Positions 7,725-16,946 are shown, counted from the stretch's first letter. The stretch: 60,833 bases of DNA from Erysipelotrichaceae bacterium (GCA_017432885.1 JAFRIE010000013.1:81956-142788), one strand, 5' to 3'. Program-made: numbers and translations. The notes: a model not told the origin generated them from the letters alone.

Positions 7725-8657
7725 TTAACTCTTGTAGGAGCCGATCACGGTCTCCAGTTTCCCTTCTATCTTCAGCTTTCCCTGCTTGCACGGAACAAAC
7801 CAGGTCTCGCCTTTCTTGACTTTTTTTCCGTCTATCATACCCTCTCCTTCCGAGATGAACCAGAAGCTGAACTCTTCCAGTCCGAATTCTCCTCTTCCGT
7901 CACATAACAGTCTAAAGGCAGAGAATTCTCCCGGCTTGTCGATATAGGTATACAGTTTCAGATCGCCCAGATCCTCTACGGTCGGCTCAATGAACGGATC
8001 CTCCTTGTCCGGACACAGGATCACATCCATGGCCTTGTCAATGTCTAGCTGTCTCTTCTTTCCGTCCGCTCCGACCCTATCGAAGTCGTAGAGCCTGTAG
8101 GTCTTGTCCGCATTGCCGCTCAATTCCAGCAGAACCACACCCTTGCAGGTAGTGTGGACTCTTCCGGCAGGCACATAGGCAAAATCATTCTTCTTCGGAT
8201 GAGGATAGACTCTCAGCAGTTCATCCCATTTCCCCTGATCGATCATTTCTCTTAACTGTTTCTTGTTTTCGGCATTGTGACCGTACATGGCGATCGAATC
8301 CGGTTCCACCTCCAGGAAGAAGACACATTCCGACTTACCTAAGGAATTCTCGTACTTCCGTGCATATTCATTGTTCGGATGCAGCTGAACAGAAGTGTTC
8401 TCGTTACAGTCGCCAAGCAGGAACTTGATCGGCACGACATCCGTACCATGGAAACCGAACAGTTCGTTGTGCTCGTTATAAAGCTGTGAGAGGCGCATTC
8501 CGGTCCCTTCCACCTCCGAGTCTTCCTTGCCCGGCAGACAGGCCACCAGCCACCCTTCTCCCACCAGACCGTCACCGCAGTCCATGTGGTAGAGATCCCG
8601 GAATCTGTGTCCTCCCCAGATCTTTTCTCTGAATTCAGGTTTTAACCGATAGATCAT
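7725..8657 (-). CDS. manA: Class I mannose-6-phosphate isomerase
   Basis: 310-aa cupin-fold zinc enzyme interconverting mannose-6-P and fructose-6-P. It opens with LKPEFREKIWGGHRFRD, typical of ManA. Zinc-site motifs VQLHPNNEYA (Gln, His), FFLEVEPDS (Glu) and VPAGRVHTTCKG (His) are all present. Length fits the short Bacillus-type ManA. It is the first gene of the manA-deoC-SIS-aldolase-kinase-transaldolase operon. The ATG follows an AAGAGA site, and a TATGAT -10 candidate lies about 30 bases upstream. Confidence 0.93.
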   Translation of the reverse strand: MIYRLKPEFREKIWGGHRFRDLYHMDCGDGLVGEGWLVACLPGKEDSEVEGTGMRLSQLYNEHNELFGFHGTDVVPIKFLLGDCNENTSVQLHPNNEYARKYENSLGKSECVFFLEVEPDSIAMYGHNAENKKQLREMIDQGKWDELLRVYPHPKKNDFAYVPAGRVHTTCKGVVLLELSGNADKTYRLYDFDRVGADGKKRQLDIDKAMDVILCPDKEDPFIEPTVEDLGDLKLYTYIDKPGEFSAFRLLCDGRGEFGLEEFSFWFISEGEGMIDGKKVKKGETWFVPCKQGKLKIEGKLETVIGSYKS

Positions 8658-8686
8658 AACGATTCTCTTTTCTTTTTTACAGCTTA

Positions 8687-8692
8687 ATCATA
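8687..8692 (-). promoter_or_regulatory. -10 candidate for the manA operon
   Basis: Minus-strand TATGAT about 30 bases before the manA ATG. No convincing -35 box at 16-18 bases. It lies in the gap between a terminator (8730-8759) and manA, where a promoter is expected. Confidence 0.45.
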
Positions 8693-8729
8693 ACACAGAT
8701 GAGATTGAATTGATTCTACACCCATCAAG

Positions 8730-8759
8730 AAAAGACAGCCGTTAACCGGTTGTCTTTTT
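8730..8759 (-). terminator. Intrinsic terminator after the Big_2/BMP gene
   Basis: Hairpin AAAAGACA...TGTCTTTT with inner CCG/CGG pairing and a T-run on the minus strand. It ends the transcript of the 1836-aa gene just upstream of the manA promoter. Confidence 0.85.
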
Positions 8760-8774
8760 CATATATTTCGACGA

Positions 8775-11700
8775 TCAGTTTGTCTGTAAATCAAGATAAT
8801 AGTATTCCTTGGTCGGCATACCGTTGTTGGCATCTACTTCAGTAGGAATCGTGTTGTGTGCCACACTCGTCTTGTTCAGAAGAGCTTCATATTCTGTTTT
8901 ACTAAGTCTATTCCAGTTCACTTCTCTGTATGGCGCCAGCATGACGGCATTTTGAGCAGCACCGACGTTCTGCAGACCATTCTCTGTATAGAAGGCCCAT
9001 TCGCTTCCTCCAGCAAACGCTGCGGCAAGAGTATTACATACAAGGCTTTCGTAGTCTTTCATGACAGAAGTAATAATTGATGGTTCGAATTCTTCTCCTT
9101 CGGCAGCTCTAGTGAAATATTCATCAGAACCGGAACCGATTACTTTTCTGTTTTCTCCTTCTCTGGCAGCATTGACGATTGAAGTGTTTAACGCATTCGG
9201 ATAGGCAAAGATGACCTCTGTTCCGTTTTCATACCAGCCAGAAGCGTAATTTTTTAAATCATCAGAACTGGACCATGCCCAGGCATAATGGAATTTCATA
9301 CTGACGGATTTTTCTTCAAGATTTAAATCTGCAGCAGCAGCTTCAGCGCCTTCCAGAAACCCGAAACCATATCTGGTAATTTCCGGAATGGTCCAGGCAC
9401 CGATAAAGCCCAGATTCCGATAACCATCCTTCACAGCTGCATAACCAGCCATGAATCCGGCATCCTGCTCGGCAATTCGCAACATGGCAAGATTATCCTG
9501 CTGTTCAATGGAATCATCTATGCCATCATTGTTGTAGTCGATGTCATAGAGGTCGTCGGCATCCAAGAAAACAATCTTAAGATCAGGATATTTCGAGATT
9601 GATTTCACCAGCGCAGCATCCCAGATGCTTGTATCAACTACGATGACTTTGGAATCATATTCTACCGCCTGAGCAATCAGAGATTCGTGAATTGCCGATT
9701 CATCGCTTAAACCGCTCGGAAGCTGAAGATAGCTGTACAGTAGAGAATTGTTTTCGCAGTATTTCTTAACGCCATCATATATAGCCTTGTTGTTACCGGA
9801 ATCCATTGATGAGGAATCGGCGAGGAAGACGACATCATAATGAGGGTCTTCTTTATTGATAAACGTTACGGAAGCGGATTTTCCGCTGCCGTCGGCTATT
9901 GTGGCGGTAATCTTAACAGTGCCTGCAACGCCGGTAAATGTTACAAGTCCGCGTTTTCCAACAGTAGCAATGGCAGTATTGGAAGATTTCCAGTCGGCTC
10001 TCCGCATGGCGTCTTCTGGAATCGATGCAAAGAACAGCTGATATGTTCTGCCCTCTGTCTGCGCTATTTCAATCACTGCATCAGCCGGGAGGCTTTCCCA
10101 GTTTTCATCAAGAAGAGAGATAGCTGTCGCAAGCGGATAAACCCGTACCTGGTAAGAACCTTTTACACCGGAACCGTCTTTCGCCTCCGCATAAACAAAG
10201 ATACGCTGAGAGGAATCGACTTTTTTGGCGGTAACGACTCCTTTGGAAGATACTGCTGCGACATCCGGATCCTCCGAATACCAGTTAAGACTCTTGTTTG
10301 CGGCATCTTCCGGACTTACATCCGCTTTTAAAGCGATCGTCTGTCCCTGTGCAATCATGGCGTTGGTTGAAACATAGGCATGTGAGCCATCCGGCATGAC
10401 TTTATCTACAGGATTATATACCGTGATATTTTCTACCAGTTTACTGATATTCAGCGTAACAAAGGAACTCTTTCCGGAACCGTCTGCTGCTTTGGCGGTG
10501 ATCTTGACAGTTCCATTGGAATCTGTAAGCATAACATGACCGTCTTCTACAGTTGCCAGATTTGTATTTGAAGATGACCAGGTGACATCATCCGACGCAT
10601 CGGCAGGATCAGTCAATGCGGTGAACCATAATTCCCTTGTATCCAGACCGACACCGATCGTTTTTCCGGTGACGTCATCACCGTTTTCATCATAAATATT
10701 CACTTTTGATGCAATCGGATATACTGTAACAGGATAGGCGTTTCTGGCACCTCCATCATTGGAATAGGCGTAGATAATTACATCACTGATCTCCGTTACA
10801 TTTTTGCTGGCAGTCACTTTACCATTCTTAACGGTTGCGATGGAAGTGTCGGAACTGTACCAGTCGATCTTCCTGTTTGCGACTGTTTCCGGAAGTACCC
10901 GTGCAGTAAGCGTGAGAGACTGCCCGGCTTTCAGTTCATTCTCTGTTCCCGTGATCTCTACTTCTTTCGCCAGATTCGTACCGACATTGATTGTAACCGT
11001 AGCAGACTTTCCGGAACCGTCACACGCTTTGCCGGTGATCTTGGTCGTTCCTGCTGTACCCGTCAGTTTAATCGTATTATCATCTATAACTGCGACTTTT
11101 GTATTAGAAGACGACCAGTCTAAATCATATGTGTTATATGGATATGTAACCACAGAGAACCAGCAGTATTCCTTGCCTTCCTCTATTTCATAACCTACCG
11201 TTTTTCCTGTAATGTCCTCTCCGTATTCATCGTAAATCGTAATCTTTGTCGTAGGCGGAATTACATGCATTTCACTGGTATACGAAAGGCTGGAACCGTC
11301 TTTTGTGGTTGCGGTTATTTCAACGGTTTTTCCTGCTGTGCCTTTCTTGGCTGTTACTTTACCGTTTTTGACAGTAGCGATAGAAGGATCGGATGTCTTC
11401 CAGTCGAGTTTCTGATTTGTAGCATCTTCCGGATCAAAGAGCGCTTTTAAGGTTACGGATTTGCCTTCTGCGATAAGCAGGCATCCGTATAGCCTTAGTT
11501 CTTTTGTCATCTTGCTGATACTGAGCGTGAACGATGCCGACTTGCCGGAACCATCCGCCGTCTTTGCCGTGATCTTGACCGTACCTTTTGATCCGATGAT
11601 CTCGACATAACCTCTGTCATCTACAGTCGCAAGTTTTGTATTGGAAGAAGACCAGATGATGCTCTGGGAAGACTCTTCCGGTTCTACCGAAGCATAGACC

Positions 11701-14285
11701 CACAGTTCAGGCGTATCTACGCCATCGATCGCAATCGTCTTTCCGGTTATATCTTCATAAGACTCATTGAAGATCTTAACGCCGCTTGCGACAGGACCTA
11801 CGCTTAGTGTCACGGTATCAGAAATATTAGAACCGTCTGTCGTCACAGCCGTAATGTCGACCGTCTTTCCTTGTGCACCTTTTTTGGCCGTTACCTTACC
11901 GCTCTTGACACTAGCTACTTCAGGATCGGAGCTTGACCATATGAGTTTTTGATTTGCCGCATCTTCCGGATAAATCCAGGCATCCAAAGATATGCTTTTA
12001 CCCGTTGCCACCATGGCATTACCGGTTATCGTGAGAGACTTTACCAGTTTACCGACATTGACTGTAATGGAGGCTGTTTTACCGGAACCGTCTTTTGCCT
12101 TGGCCGTAAGCTTTGCCGTACCTTTTGTACCGACGATTTCCACCTGGCCCCAGTCATTGACGGTAATAAGCTTTGTATTGGAAGAAGTCCATTCCAGATC
12201 CCATGATGCAGCCTGCGGACTGATTTCCCAACTGAGCCAGAAGCTCGGAGTATCCTCAGGATCAATACCGATTGTCGTTCCGGTAATGTCTTTTCCGGAA
12301 TCATCGATGATTCTAATCTCTGATATCAGCGGAACGACGGTAATCGTAACGCTGTCGCTGACACCGGATCCGTCTTTTGCTGTGGCTGTGATGACGACTT
12401 CGGAAAGTTCGGTGACTTTCTTTGCCGTGACTTTTCCTGACGATACCGTAGCGATGGAGGTATCCGATGAAGACCAGACTACCGCTTTGTTCTTTGCGTC
12501 TGCCGGTTCAACATGTGCGGTCAGCTGCAGTGTCTTGCCTGCCGTCATTACCGCATCGCCTTCGGCATCGATAATGGCATTTCCGGTTACGAGTTTCGGA
12601 TGAGTGATCGTAATGTTTCGTACCAGACCGGTGGAGACAGCCTTGATGTGCATACGATCAGGAAGTTCGTAGTTAATAAAGCCATCGGCACGAAGTATGA
12701 CAATATAATCGTCCTCCGGATTGATATACGGTTTATTCGCAATTACATCTACCGGCAGAACAACGCTGTTGTCTTTCTTTACCAGTTCGCTGCCGTTGAA
12801 CTGGAAACCTCCCATGTGATCAAGATTCAATCCAATGGCATCATAAGCCCTTACAAGAGCATCCAGATAATCGCCATGAGATGTTGTGATGATCAGTCCT
12901 GTTTTCTCGTCATAAGTAATCGCCAGATCATCCGGTATATCTGTTCTGATCGAAGTCGTGATATCTGCCGTGACTTTGACCGGAACATACATATAAGCCG
13001 AAAGTGTCAGTTCATAGTTTCCTGATGCAATCTTTCTATTGCGGACGATCTCTGCCGGAACCACAATACTTCCGTTCTTAAGTGAATACGCCGTATCATG
13101 AATGTCGCCGGAATCCAGACGATCAAGCTCATTCATAAGATAAATGGAATATCCTCCACTGGAAGATCCGCTGATCGTAGCGCCTTCTTTATAAGACCAT
13201 TGACTTGAATCGCTGCCTCTTTGATCGACGACATGTTCCTCCGTCAAGGCGTTCAGCCATTCGTCTGCGCCTTCGCCTGTGCATGAAATAATGATCTGAT
13301 CGTTCTCGCTGACAACAGAGACGGCTGATGGAACCGGTGCCTGTTTCAGGCCATGGGCGACCGTGAATTCATCAATGAAAACAGTGGTGAAATGTTTCGC
13401 CAGGATCTGCACCGTGTATGTTCCGTTTTTCAGTCTGTCATAGTAGTACATGGCGCTAGGAACGATCGTCAGCTCCTGCCCGTCATCCGATAGATGGAAC
13501 TGATAGAAAGAATATTCGTTATGTTCGTTGACCAGTGTCTTTCTCTGCATCTGTTCATCGAAGAAAACAAGATATCCTTCCCAGCCGTCGGAACCGTTAA
13601 TACTCGGATTTGTTTTTCCGGCATAGACTTTAGCCAGCCATTCCTTGTCCTCTTCCTCTACACGGAGCGTGAATACGCCATTTTCATCTTCAGTAAACGT
13701 GACGTTTTCCGGAGCAGGATCACAGGCTTTTGTTAATGTCAGTTCATAGTATCCGGTATCTTCATATCCTTCCACGCTGAACCACAAATGATGGATACCG
13801 TTTAAGAAGTATCTGTCAAGCAGACTGCTGTTTGGAATAATGACTTTATCTTCTTCAAAACTCTTGAAATCAAGTTCTGTCGAAGTATCCGGTTCTTCTT
13901 CGTCCCGGATCCACACTTCTCCTTCGTTGCCCAGCAGTTCCAGATAGGCAACAGCATCCTCATAATCAAATCCCTGGGCATCCGGATCGCATGTAACATA
14001 AATATCGCCGTTTTCTGCTTCGTTTACCAGCAAGACAGGCGGATCCAGAAGTTCACCTTCTCTTGTTCCTTGCGTTTCATCCGCATTCAGATCCAGAGTT
14101 TCTCCTTCGGTGGTTTCTTCAGACGCTAAAACATCCTCCGCAGGATCATTTTCTTCCTGAGGAAGCACTTCTGTAACTTCTGTCGTTTCTACATCTTCTT
14201 CCGCTTTTGCCAGATAAGGCGTATAAACAAAAAAAGATGTAAACAGTAAAGTCACAGAAAGCAGTAAAGTCATTACTCTCTTCAT
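8775..14285 (-). CDS. Giant secreted protein: repeat modules, ten Big_2 Ig domains, C-terminal BMP/PnrA-like binding domain
   Basis: 1836 aa. Signal peptide: MKR, a hydrophobic stretch and a cleavage site AKA|EE near residue 28; no lipobox Cys. An acidic Thr/Glu linker runs to about 75. Roughly residues 75-560 hold four related modules with a W/YL start and endings such as NGTYTVQILAKHF, SGNYELTLSAYMY and DDYIVILRADGF; this resembles the Shr-type haemoglobin-interacting (DUF1533) pattern, a tentative match. About 565-1478 are ten Big_2 domains (WSSSDTSIATV...GKVTAKK and WSSSNTKLATV...KITAKAADGSGK), alternating in two types as five doublets. Residues 1479-1836 (DNA 8778-9851) match the BMP/PnrA solute-binding fold: VVFLADSS, EQDAGFMAGYAA, LGFIGAWTIPEITRYGFGF, NGTEVIFA. 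No LPXTG, SLH or LysM follows, and no ABC permease is near. The C-terminal position of a binding-protein domain is unusual. Start chosen at the ATG with AAAGGA upstream. Confidence 0.9.
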   Translation of the reverse strand: MKRVMTLLLSVTLLFTSFFVYTPYLAKAEEDVETTEVTEVLPQEENDPAEDVLASEETTEGETLDLNADETQGTREGELLDPPVLLVNEAENGDIYVTCDPDAQGFDYEDAVAYLELLGNEGEVWIRDEEEPDTSTELDFKSFEEDKVIIPNSSLLDRYFLNGIHHLWFSVEGYEDTGYYELTLTKACDPAPENVTFTEDENGVFTLRVEEEDKEWLAKVYAGKTNPSINGSDGWEGYLVFFDEQMQRKTLVNEHNEYSFYQFHLSDDGQELTIVPSAMYYYDRLKNGTYTVQILAKHFTTVFIDEFTVAHGLKQAPVPSAVSVVSENDQIIISCTGEGADEWLNALTEEHVVDQRGSDSSQWSYKEGATISGSSSGGYSIYLMNELDRLDSGDIHDTAYSLKNGSIVVPAEIVRNRKIASGNYELTLSAYMYVPVKVTADITTSIRTDIPDDLAITYDEKTGLIITTSHGDYLDALVRAYDAIGLNLDHMGGFQFNGSELVKKDNSVVLPVDVIANKPYINPEDDYIVILRADGFINYELPDRMHIKAVSTGLVRNITITHPKLVTGNAIIDAEGDAVMTAGKTLQLTAHVEPADAKNKAVVWSSSDTSIATVSSGKVTAKKVTELSEVVITATAKDGSGVSDSVTITVVPLISEIRIIDDSGKDITGTTIGIDPEDTPSFWLSWEISPQAASWDLEWTSSNTKLITVNDWGQVEIVGTKGTAKLTAKAKDGSGKTASITVNVGKLVKSLTITGNAMVATGKSISLDAWIYPEDAANQKLIWSSSDPEVASVKSGKVTAKKGAQGKTVDITAVTTDGSNISDTVTLSVGPVASGVKIFNESYEDITGKTIAIDGVDTPELWVYASVEPEESSQSIIWSSSNTKLATVDDRGYVEIIGSKGTVKITAKTADGSGKSASFTLSISKMTKELRLYGCLLIAEGKSVTLKALFDPEDATNQKLDWKTSDPSIATVKNGKVTAKKGTAGKTVEITATTKDGSSLSYTSEMHVIPPTTKITIYDEYGEDITGKTVGYEIEEGKEYCWFSVVTYPYNTYDLDWSSSNTKVAVIDDNTIKLTGTAGTTKITGKACDGSGKSATVTINVGTNLAKEVEITGTENELKAGQSLTLTARVLPETVANRKIDWYSSDTSIATVKNGKVTASKNVTEISDVIIYAYSNDGGARNAYPVTVYPIASKVNIYDENGDDVTGKTIGVGLDTRELWFTALTDPADASDDVTWSSSNTNLATVEDGHVMLTDSNGTVKITAKAADGSGKSSFVTLNISKLVENITVYNPVDKVMPDGSHAYVSTNAMIAQGQTIALKADVSPEDAANKSLNWYSEDPDVAAVSSKGVVTAKKVDSSQRIFVYAEAKDGSGVKGSYQVRVYPLATAISLLDENWESLPADAVIEIAQTEGRTYQLFFASIPEDAMRRADWKSSNTAIATVGKRGLVTFTGVAGTVKITATIADGSGKSASVTFINKEDPHYDVVFLADSSSMDSGNNKAIYDGVKKYCENNSLLYSYLQLPSGLSDESAIHESLIAQAVEYDSKVIVVDTSIWDAALVKSISKYPDLKIVFLDADDLYDIDYNNDGIDDSIEQQDNLAMLRIAEQDAGFMAGYAAVKDGYRNLGFIGAWTIPEITRYGFGFLEGAEAAAADLNLEEKSVSMKFHYAWAWSSSDDLKNYASGWYENGTEVIFAYPNALNTSIVNAAREGENRKVIGSGSDEYFTRAAEGEEFEPSIITSVMKDYESLVCNTLAAAFAGGSEWAFYTENGLQNVGAAQNAVMLAPYREVNWNRLSKTEYEALLNKTSVAHNTIPTEVDANNGMPTKEYYYLDLQTN
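9852..12590 (-). repeat. Five two-domain (A-B) Big_2 repeat units within the giant protein gene
   Basis: The ten Ig-like domains are not uniform. A-type domains carry TGNAM-like openings and SSD(P/T)xxATV..GKVTAKK, and end in a conserved Pro (VxP). B-type domains open with (I/V)xDExxxDITGKTIG and carry SSNTKLATV..KGTVKITAKAxDGSGK. The order is A-B five times, so the repeat period is about 175-190 codons (roughly 525-570 bases). Boundaries are approximate. Confidence 0.8.
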
Positions 14286-14331
14286 AAGATTATCCTTTCA
14301 TTGTGAATACTATCTATCATCGTACGAATCA

Positions 14332-14337
14332 ATTATA
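14332..14337 (-). promoter_or_regulatory. -10 box for the 1836-aa gene
   Basis: Minus-strand TATAAT about 45 bases before the ATG, followed by an AAAGGA ribosome site. No good -35 is visible; any -35 would lie inside the end of the upstream membrane-protein gene. Confidence 0.55.
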
Positions 14338-14343
14338 TCATTT

Positions 14344-15888
14344 TTATCTGTCGCACTTCTGTCCGACCGAAAAGTTCATAGCTTTTTTTTCCTGTCTCTT
14401 TTTCTTTTTCATGGAACTTGTGACAGAAAAGCGTTCCGGTTCGGCAGACTGGCTCAAAAGTATGACAAAGACCGCCAGAACGCATACATTCAGCGTTGTA
14501 GCGGAATTGACCAGACTCTGTCCAAAATAAGCAAACAAAGAAGCAAAGATTACCATAGCGTTTCCGTTATTAAAGGCTTTTGTCTTAAAAAACGAAGAAA
14601 AAACCGACACCCAGCACATGATCCACGAAAGCAAACCTAAGATGCCCATACTCATCAGCATCTGTACCGCTTCGCTGTGTGAAGAAGCGAAGACTCTTTC
14701 TCCGGCCTCGATTTCACTGTATACATCGATCAGCAGTTCCGGTCCTATACCCAGAAGTTTTTCTTTCCAGTTATACACATGAAGATACTTTTCGATCGAG
14801 AACTGCCATAGTTCTATTCTTCCGTTGCCCAGTTCCGTTCCAAAACGGATAAACAGCAGGAACGCAAATATTGCACTTAGACACAATACCGATGTCTCGG
14901 CAGCAAGAACGATTTTCTTTCTGTTTCCGGCATAATCATTTTCACTGAACTTTCCAAGGAGAAGAAAGACCGTGACGCCAAGAAACAGCAGGATCAAAGA
15001 TGCATCAAAAACATATGGACCGATCCCATTCATACGGCGAAGACGCTCATCAAACAGACCGCAGTATTTTATGATTAACAGAAAGATGGAAAAGCCGGTT
15101 GCCAGTAGTGCCGTTTTCCTAAGATTCACCAGACTTTGAAACAGATATGGAATGAGAAAGAAGAAACCGAACAGGTAAGCCAGATAAATGCCGTCTGCTC
15201 CGTTTAATATTGAAGCTGTCAATCCTGTGATGCAGCAAATGTAGTAGAACACCTTCATTAATCTGTTTTCTTCTTTTAGATACAGACAAACGAAAAGCGG
15301 TACAAACAGGCTCAGATAGCCAACGATCCAGTTACAGTTGCCCAGCGTTCCATAAAAACTGTAATAATCCTCTCCCTGTATCAGGGTTCTGAAAGAGAAG
15401 AGATTCATCCTGGTTCCGCCAAGGATGATCAGAACGAATTCAAACAGAACGATACAAAGCAAAGGCAAATACATTTTCTTCTCTTTGATATACTCGCCTT
15501 CGAAAGCCAGCACCGCCAGAACAAGACTGCCGATACAGAAGGACCCGACATGCCACCCGATCTCTCCCGTAAAAGCATATTCCGGATAATAGGACGCTAA
15601 CGTTGAAATCAGGCTGATTAAAGCCAGGAAGATAAGACTTTGCAGCAGCAGATTATTGCGGATCCTGAATCTATGATCCTTTATCTTCAGAATTATCAAA
15701 AGAAGAAACAAAGGAAGCAGGATATACATGAAAAAACGAAAACAGGATGCCTTGGCTTCCATAATATCGAAGTAAGCATCCTGAACATATAAAGTCAGAA
15801 GGACTCCGATCCCATAAAGAAACAGAACATATCCCGTTAACGAGATCAGCTGATAGGTCTTGTCGTTTTTTCTTGATGAATTCTTCAT
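14344..15888 (-). CDS. O-antigen-ligase/polymerase-like polytopic membrane protein
   Basis: 514 aa with about a dozen hydrophobic segments and a basic C-terminal tail (SSMKKKKRQEKKA). TLGNCNWIVGYLSLF in the middle and LLGIGPELLIDVYS...SSHSEAVQMLMSMGILGLLSW near residue 385-435 fit the Wzy/WaaL (O-antigen ligase, PF04932) family, in which the second motif carries the conserved loop His and the GILGLL helix. In Gram-positives such proteins polymerise or attach surface glycans, or glycosylate surface proteins. It lies just upstream of the giant surface-protein gene on the same strand, so a role in that protein's glycosylation is possible but unproven. No glycosyltransferases are in the neighbourhood. 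Confidence 0.75.
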   Translation of the reverse strand: MKNSSRKNDKTYQLISLTGYVLFLYGIGVLLTLYVQDAYFDIMEAKASCFRFFMYILLPLFLLLIILKIKDHRFRIRNNLLLQSLIFLALISLISTLASYYPEYAFTGEIGWHVGSFCIGSLVLAVLAFEGEYIKEKKMYLPLLCIVLFEFVLIILGGTRMNLFSFRTLIQGEDYYSFYGTLGNCNWIVGYLSLFVPLFVCLYLKEENRLMKVFYYICCITGLTASILNGADGIYLAYLFGFFFLIPYLFQSLVNLRKTALLATGFSIFLLIIKYCGLFDERLRRMNGIGPYVFDASLILLFLGVTVFLLLGKFSENDYAGNRKKIVLAAETSVLCLSAIFAFLLFIRFGTELGNGRIELWQFSIEKYLHVYNWKEKLLGIGPELLIDVYSEIEAGERVFASSHSEAVQMLMSMGILGLLSWIMCWVSVFSSFFKTKAFNNGNAMVIFASLFAYFGQSLVNSATTLNVCVLAVFVILLSQSAEPERFSVTSSMKKKKRQEKKAMNFSVGQKCDR

Positions 15889-15904
15889 GTTTTACTGCCT
15901 CTTC

Positions 15905-15910
15905 ATTATA
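15905..15910 (-). promoter_or_regulatory. -10 box for the O-antigen-ligase-like gene
   Basis: Minus-strand TATAAT 16 bases before the ATG, directly downstream of the terminator at 15943-15973, with AGAGG in between as ribosome site. No clear -35. Confidence 0.5.
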
Positions 15911-15942
15911 ACATCTGTTCATCTATCTGATCTGTGACACAA

Positions 15943-15973
15943 AAAGAAAAAAGGCAGGAGTTTTATTCCTGCC
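15943..15973 (-). terminator. Intrinsic terminator of the PTS operon
   Basis: Perfect 7-bp GC-rich stem GGCAGGA/TCCTGCC, 7-base loop, followed on the minus strand by TTTTTTCTTTTT. It closes the transcript that begins upstream of 22123. Confidence 0.93.
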
Positions 15974-15983
15974 GTCATATCCT

Positions 15984-16946
15984 TTATTTTTCCAGATATG
16001 TCTGATAGACTCTCTGGATGCTGTCCTCCGCCTGCCAGAAATAATACAGACGGTCGAAGAAGCCGTGGGCCAGTCCCTTGTAGATCATTAAAGTCACATC
16101 TACGCCTTCTTCATCCAGTTTCTTGGCAAAATCCTCTCCCTGCAGACGCAGATAGTCAAGACCCGCCGATACGATGATCGTCTTTGGATAGAAGGAATGG
16201 TCTTTCATATACAGAGGTGATACATAGGCATCTTCTCTGTGCTCTTCCTTGCAGTAATAGGAAGCCAGGATACCGTCGGCAGGACGCAGCCTCCGGATCA
16301 GGCTTCTTTCCAGTTCACCCGATTCTCCGTATCTTTCAATATCCCATTCCCGATCATACCGGTCACTTAATGTGACACACGGATAGTACAGGATCTGGGC
16401 TTTGATCCTTCCCGGATGTTGCTTCTGTTTCAGCGTTTCCGCCAGAGCCAGATTGCCTCCGGCAGAATCCCCGAAAAGGATGATCTTCCTTCCATCTGCG
16501 CACAGTTCATCGATGATGTCGCTAATCTGTTCGACCTGATGCGGATAAAGGAATTCCGGAGCCAGGTCATAGTCGATGGAGTAGGTAATCCTTTTGAAGG
16601 TCCTGGCGATGTACTTGCAGACATAACGGTAACGGTCTACCGCTCCTGCCCACCAGCCTCCGCCATGGATGAATACGACCAGTTCTTCGCTTTCGATTAC
16701 GGATGGTACATATTTTTCTGCCCTTCCCGCTTCAAAGAAGACCAGACTGACATCGACATCCGTTACCTTATCGATAAAAGGGAAATCCGGATACTTGTCC
16801 CTGTATCTTTCATAGCCGACATCTCTTCCTTCGACAGTCAGTCCGGTATGGGGATATTTCCTGCGCTTTTCATAATACTGCCCGCAGACCAGATCGACAT
16901 TGCTGTCGAGGTATGTCTCCTTCGGATCGATGACGGTCTTCTTCAT
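15984..16946 (-). CDS. Alpha/beta hydrolase, HSL-type esterase
   Basis: 320-aa carboxylesterase of the hormone-sensitive-lipase family. The oxyanion-hole motif HGGGWWAGA is near residue 94, the nucleophile elbow GDSAGGNLA near 159, VSAGLDYLR supplies the acid, and KGLAHGFFD the catalytic His. No signal peptide, so it is cytoplasmic. It is the last gene of the PTS operon and shares its first base region with the preceding epimerase gene, suggesting it deacylates the imported sugar or an intermediate. That role is an inference from position. Confidence 0.85.
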   Translation of the reverse strand: MKKTVIDPKETYLDSNVDLVCGQYYEKRRKYPHTGLTVEGRDVGYERYRDKYPDFPFIDKVTDVDVSLVFFEAGRAEKYVPSVIESEELVVFIHGGGWWAGAVDRYRYVCKYIARTFKRITYSIDYDLAPEFLYPHQVEQISDIIDELCADGRKIILFGDSAGGNLALAETLKQKQHPGRIKAQILYYPCVTLSDRYDREWDIERYGESGELERSLIRRLRPADGILASYYCKEEHREDAYVSPLYMKDHSFYPKTIIVSAGLDYLRLQGEDFAKKLDEEGVDVTLMIYKGLAHGFFDRLYYFWQAEDSIQRVYQTYLEK

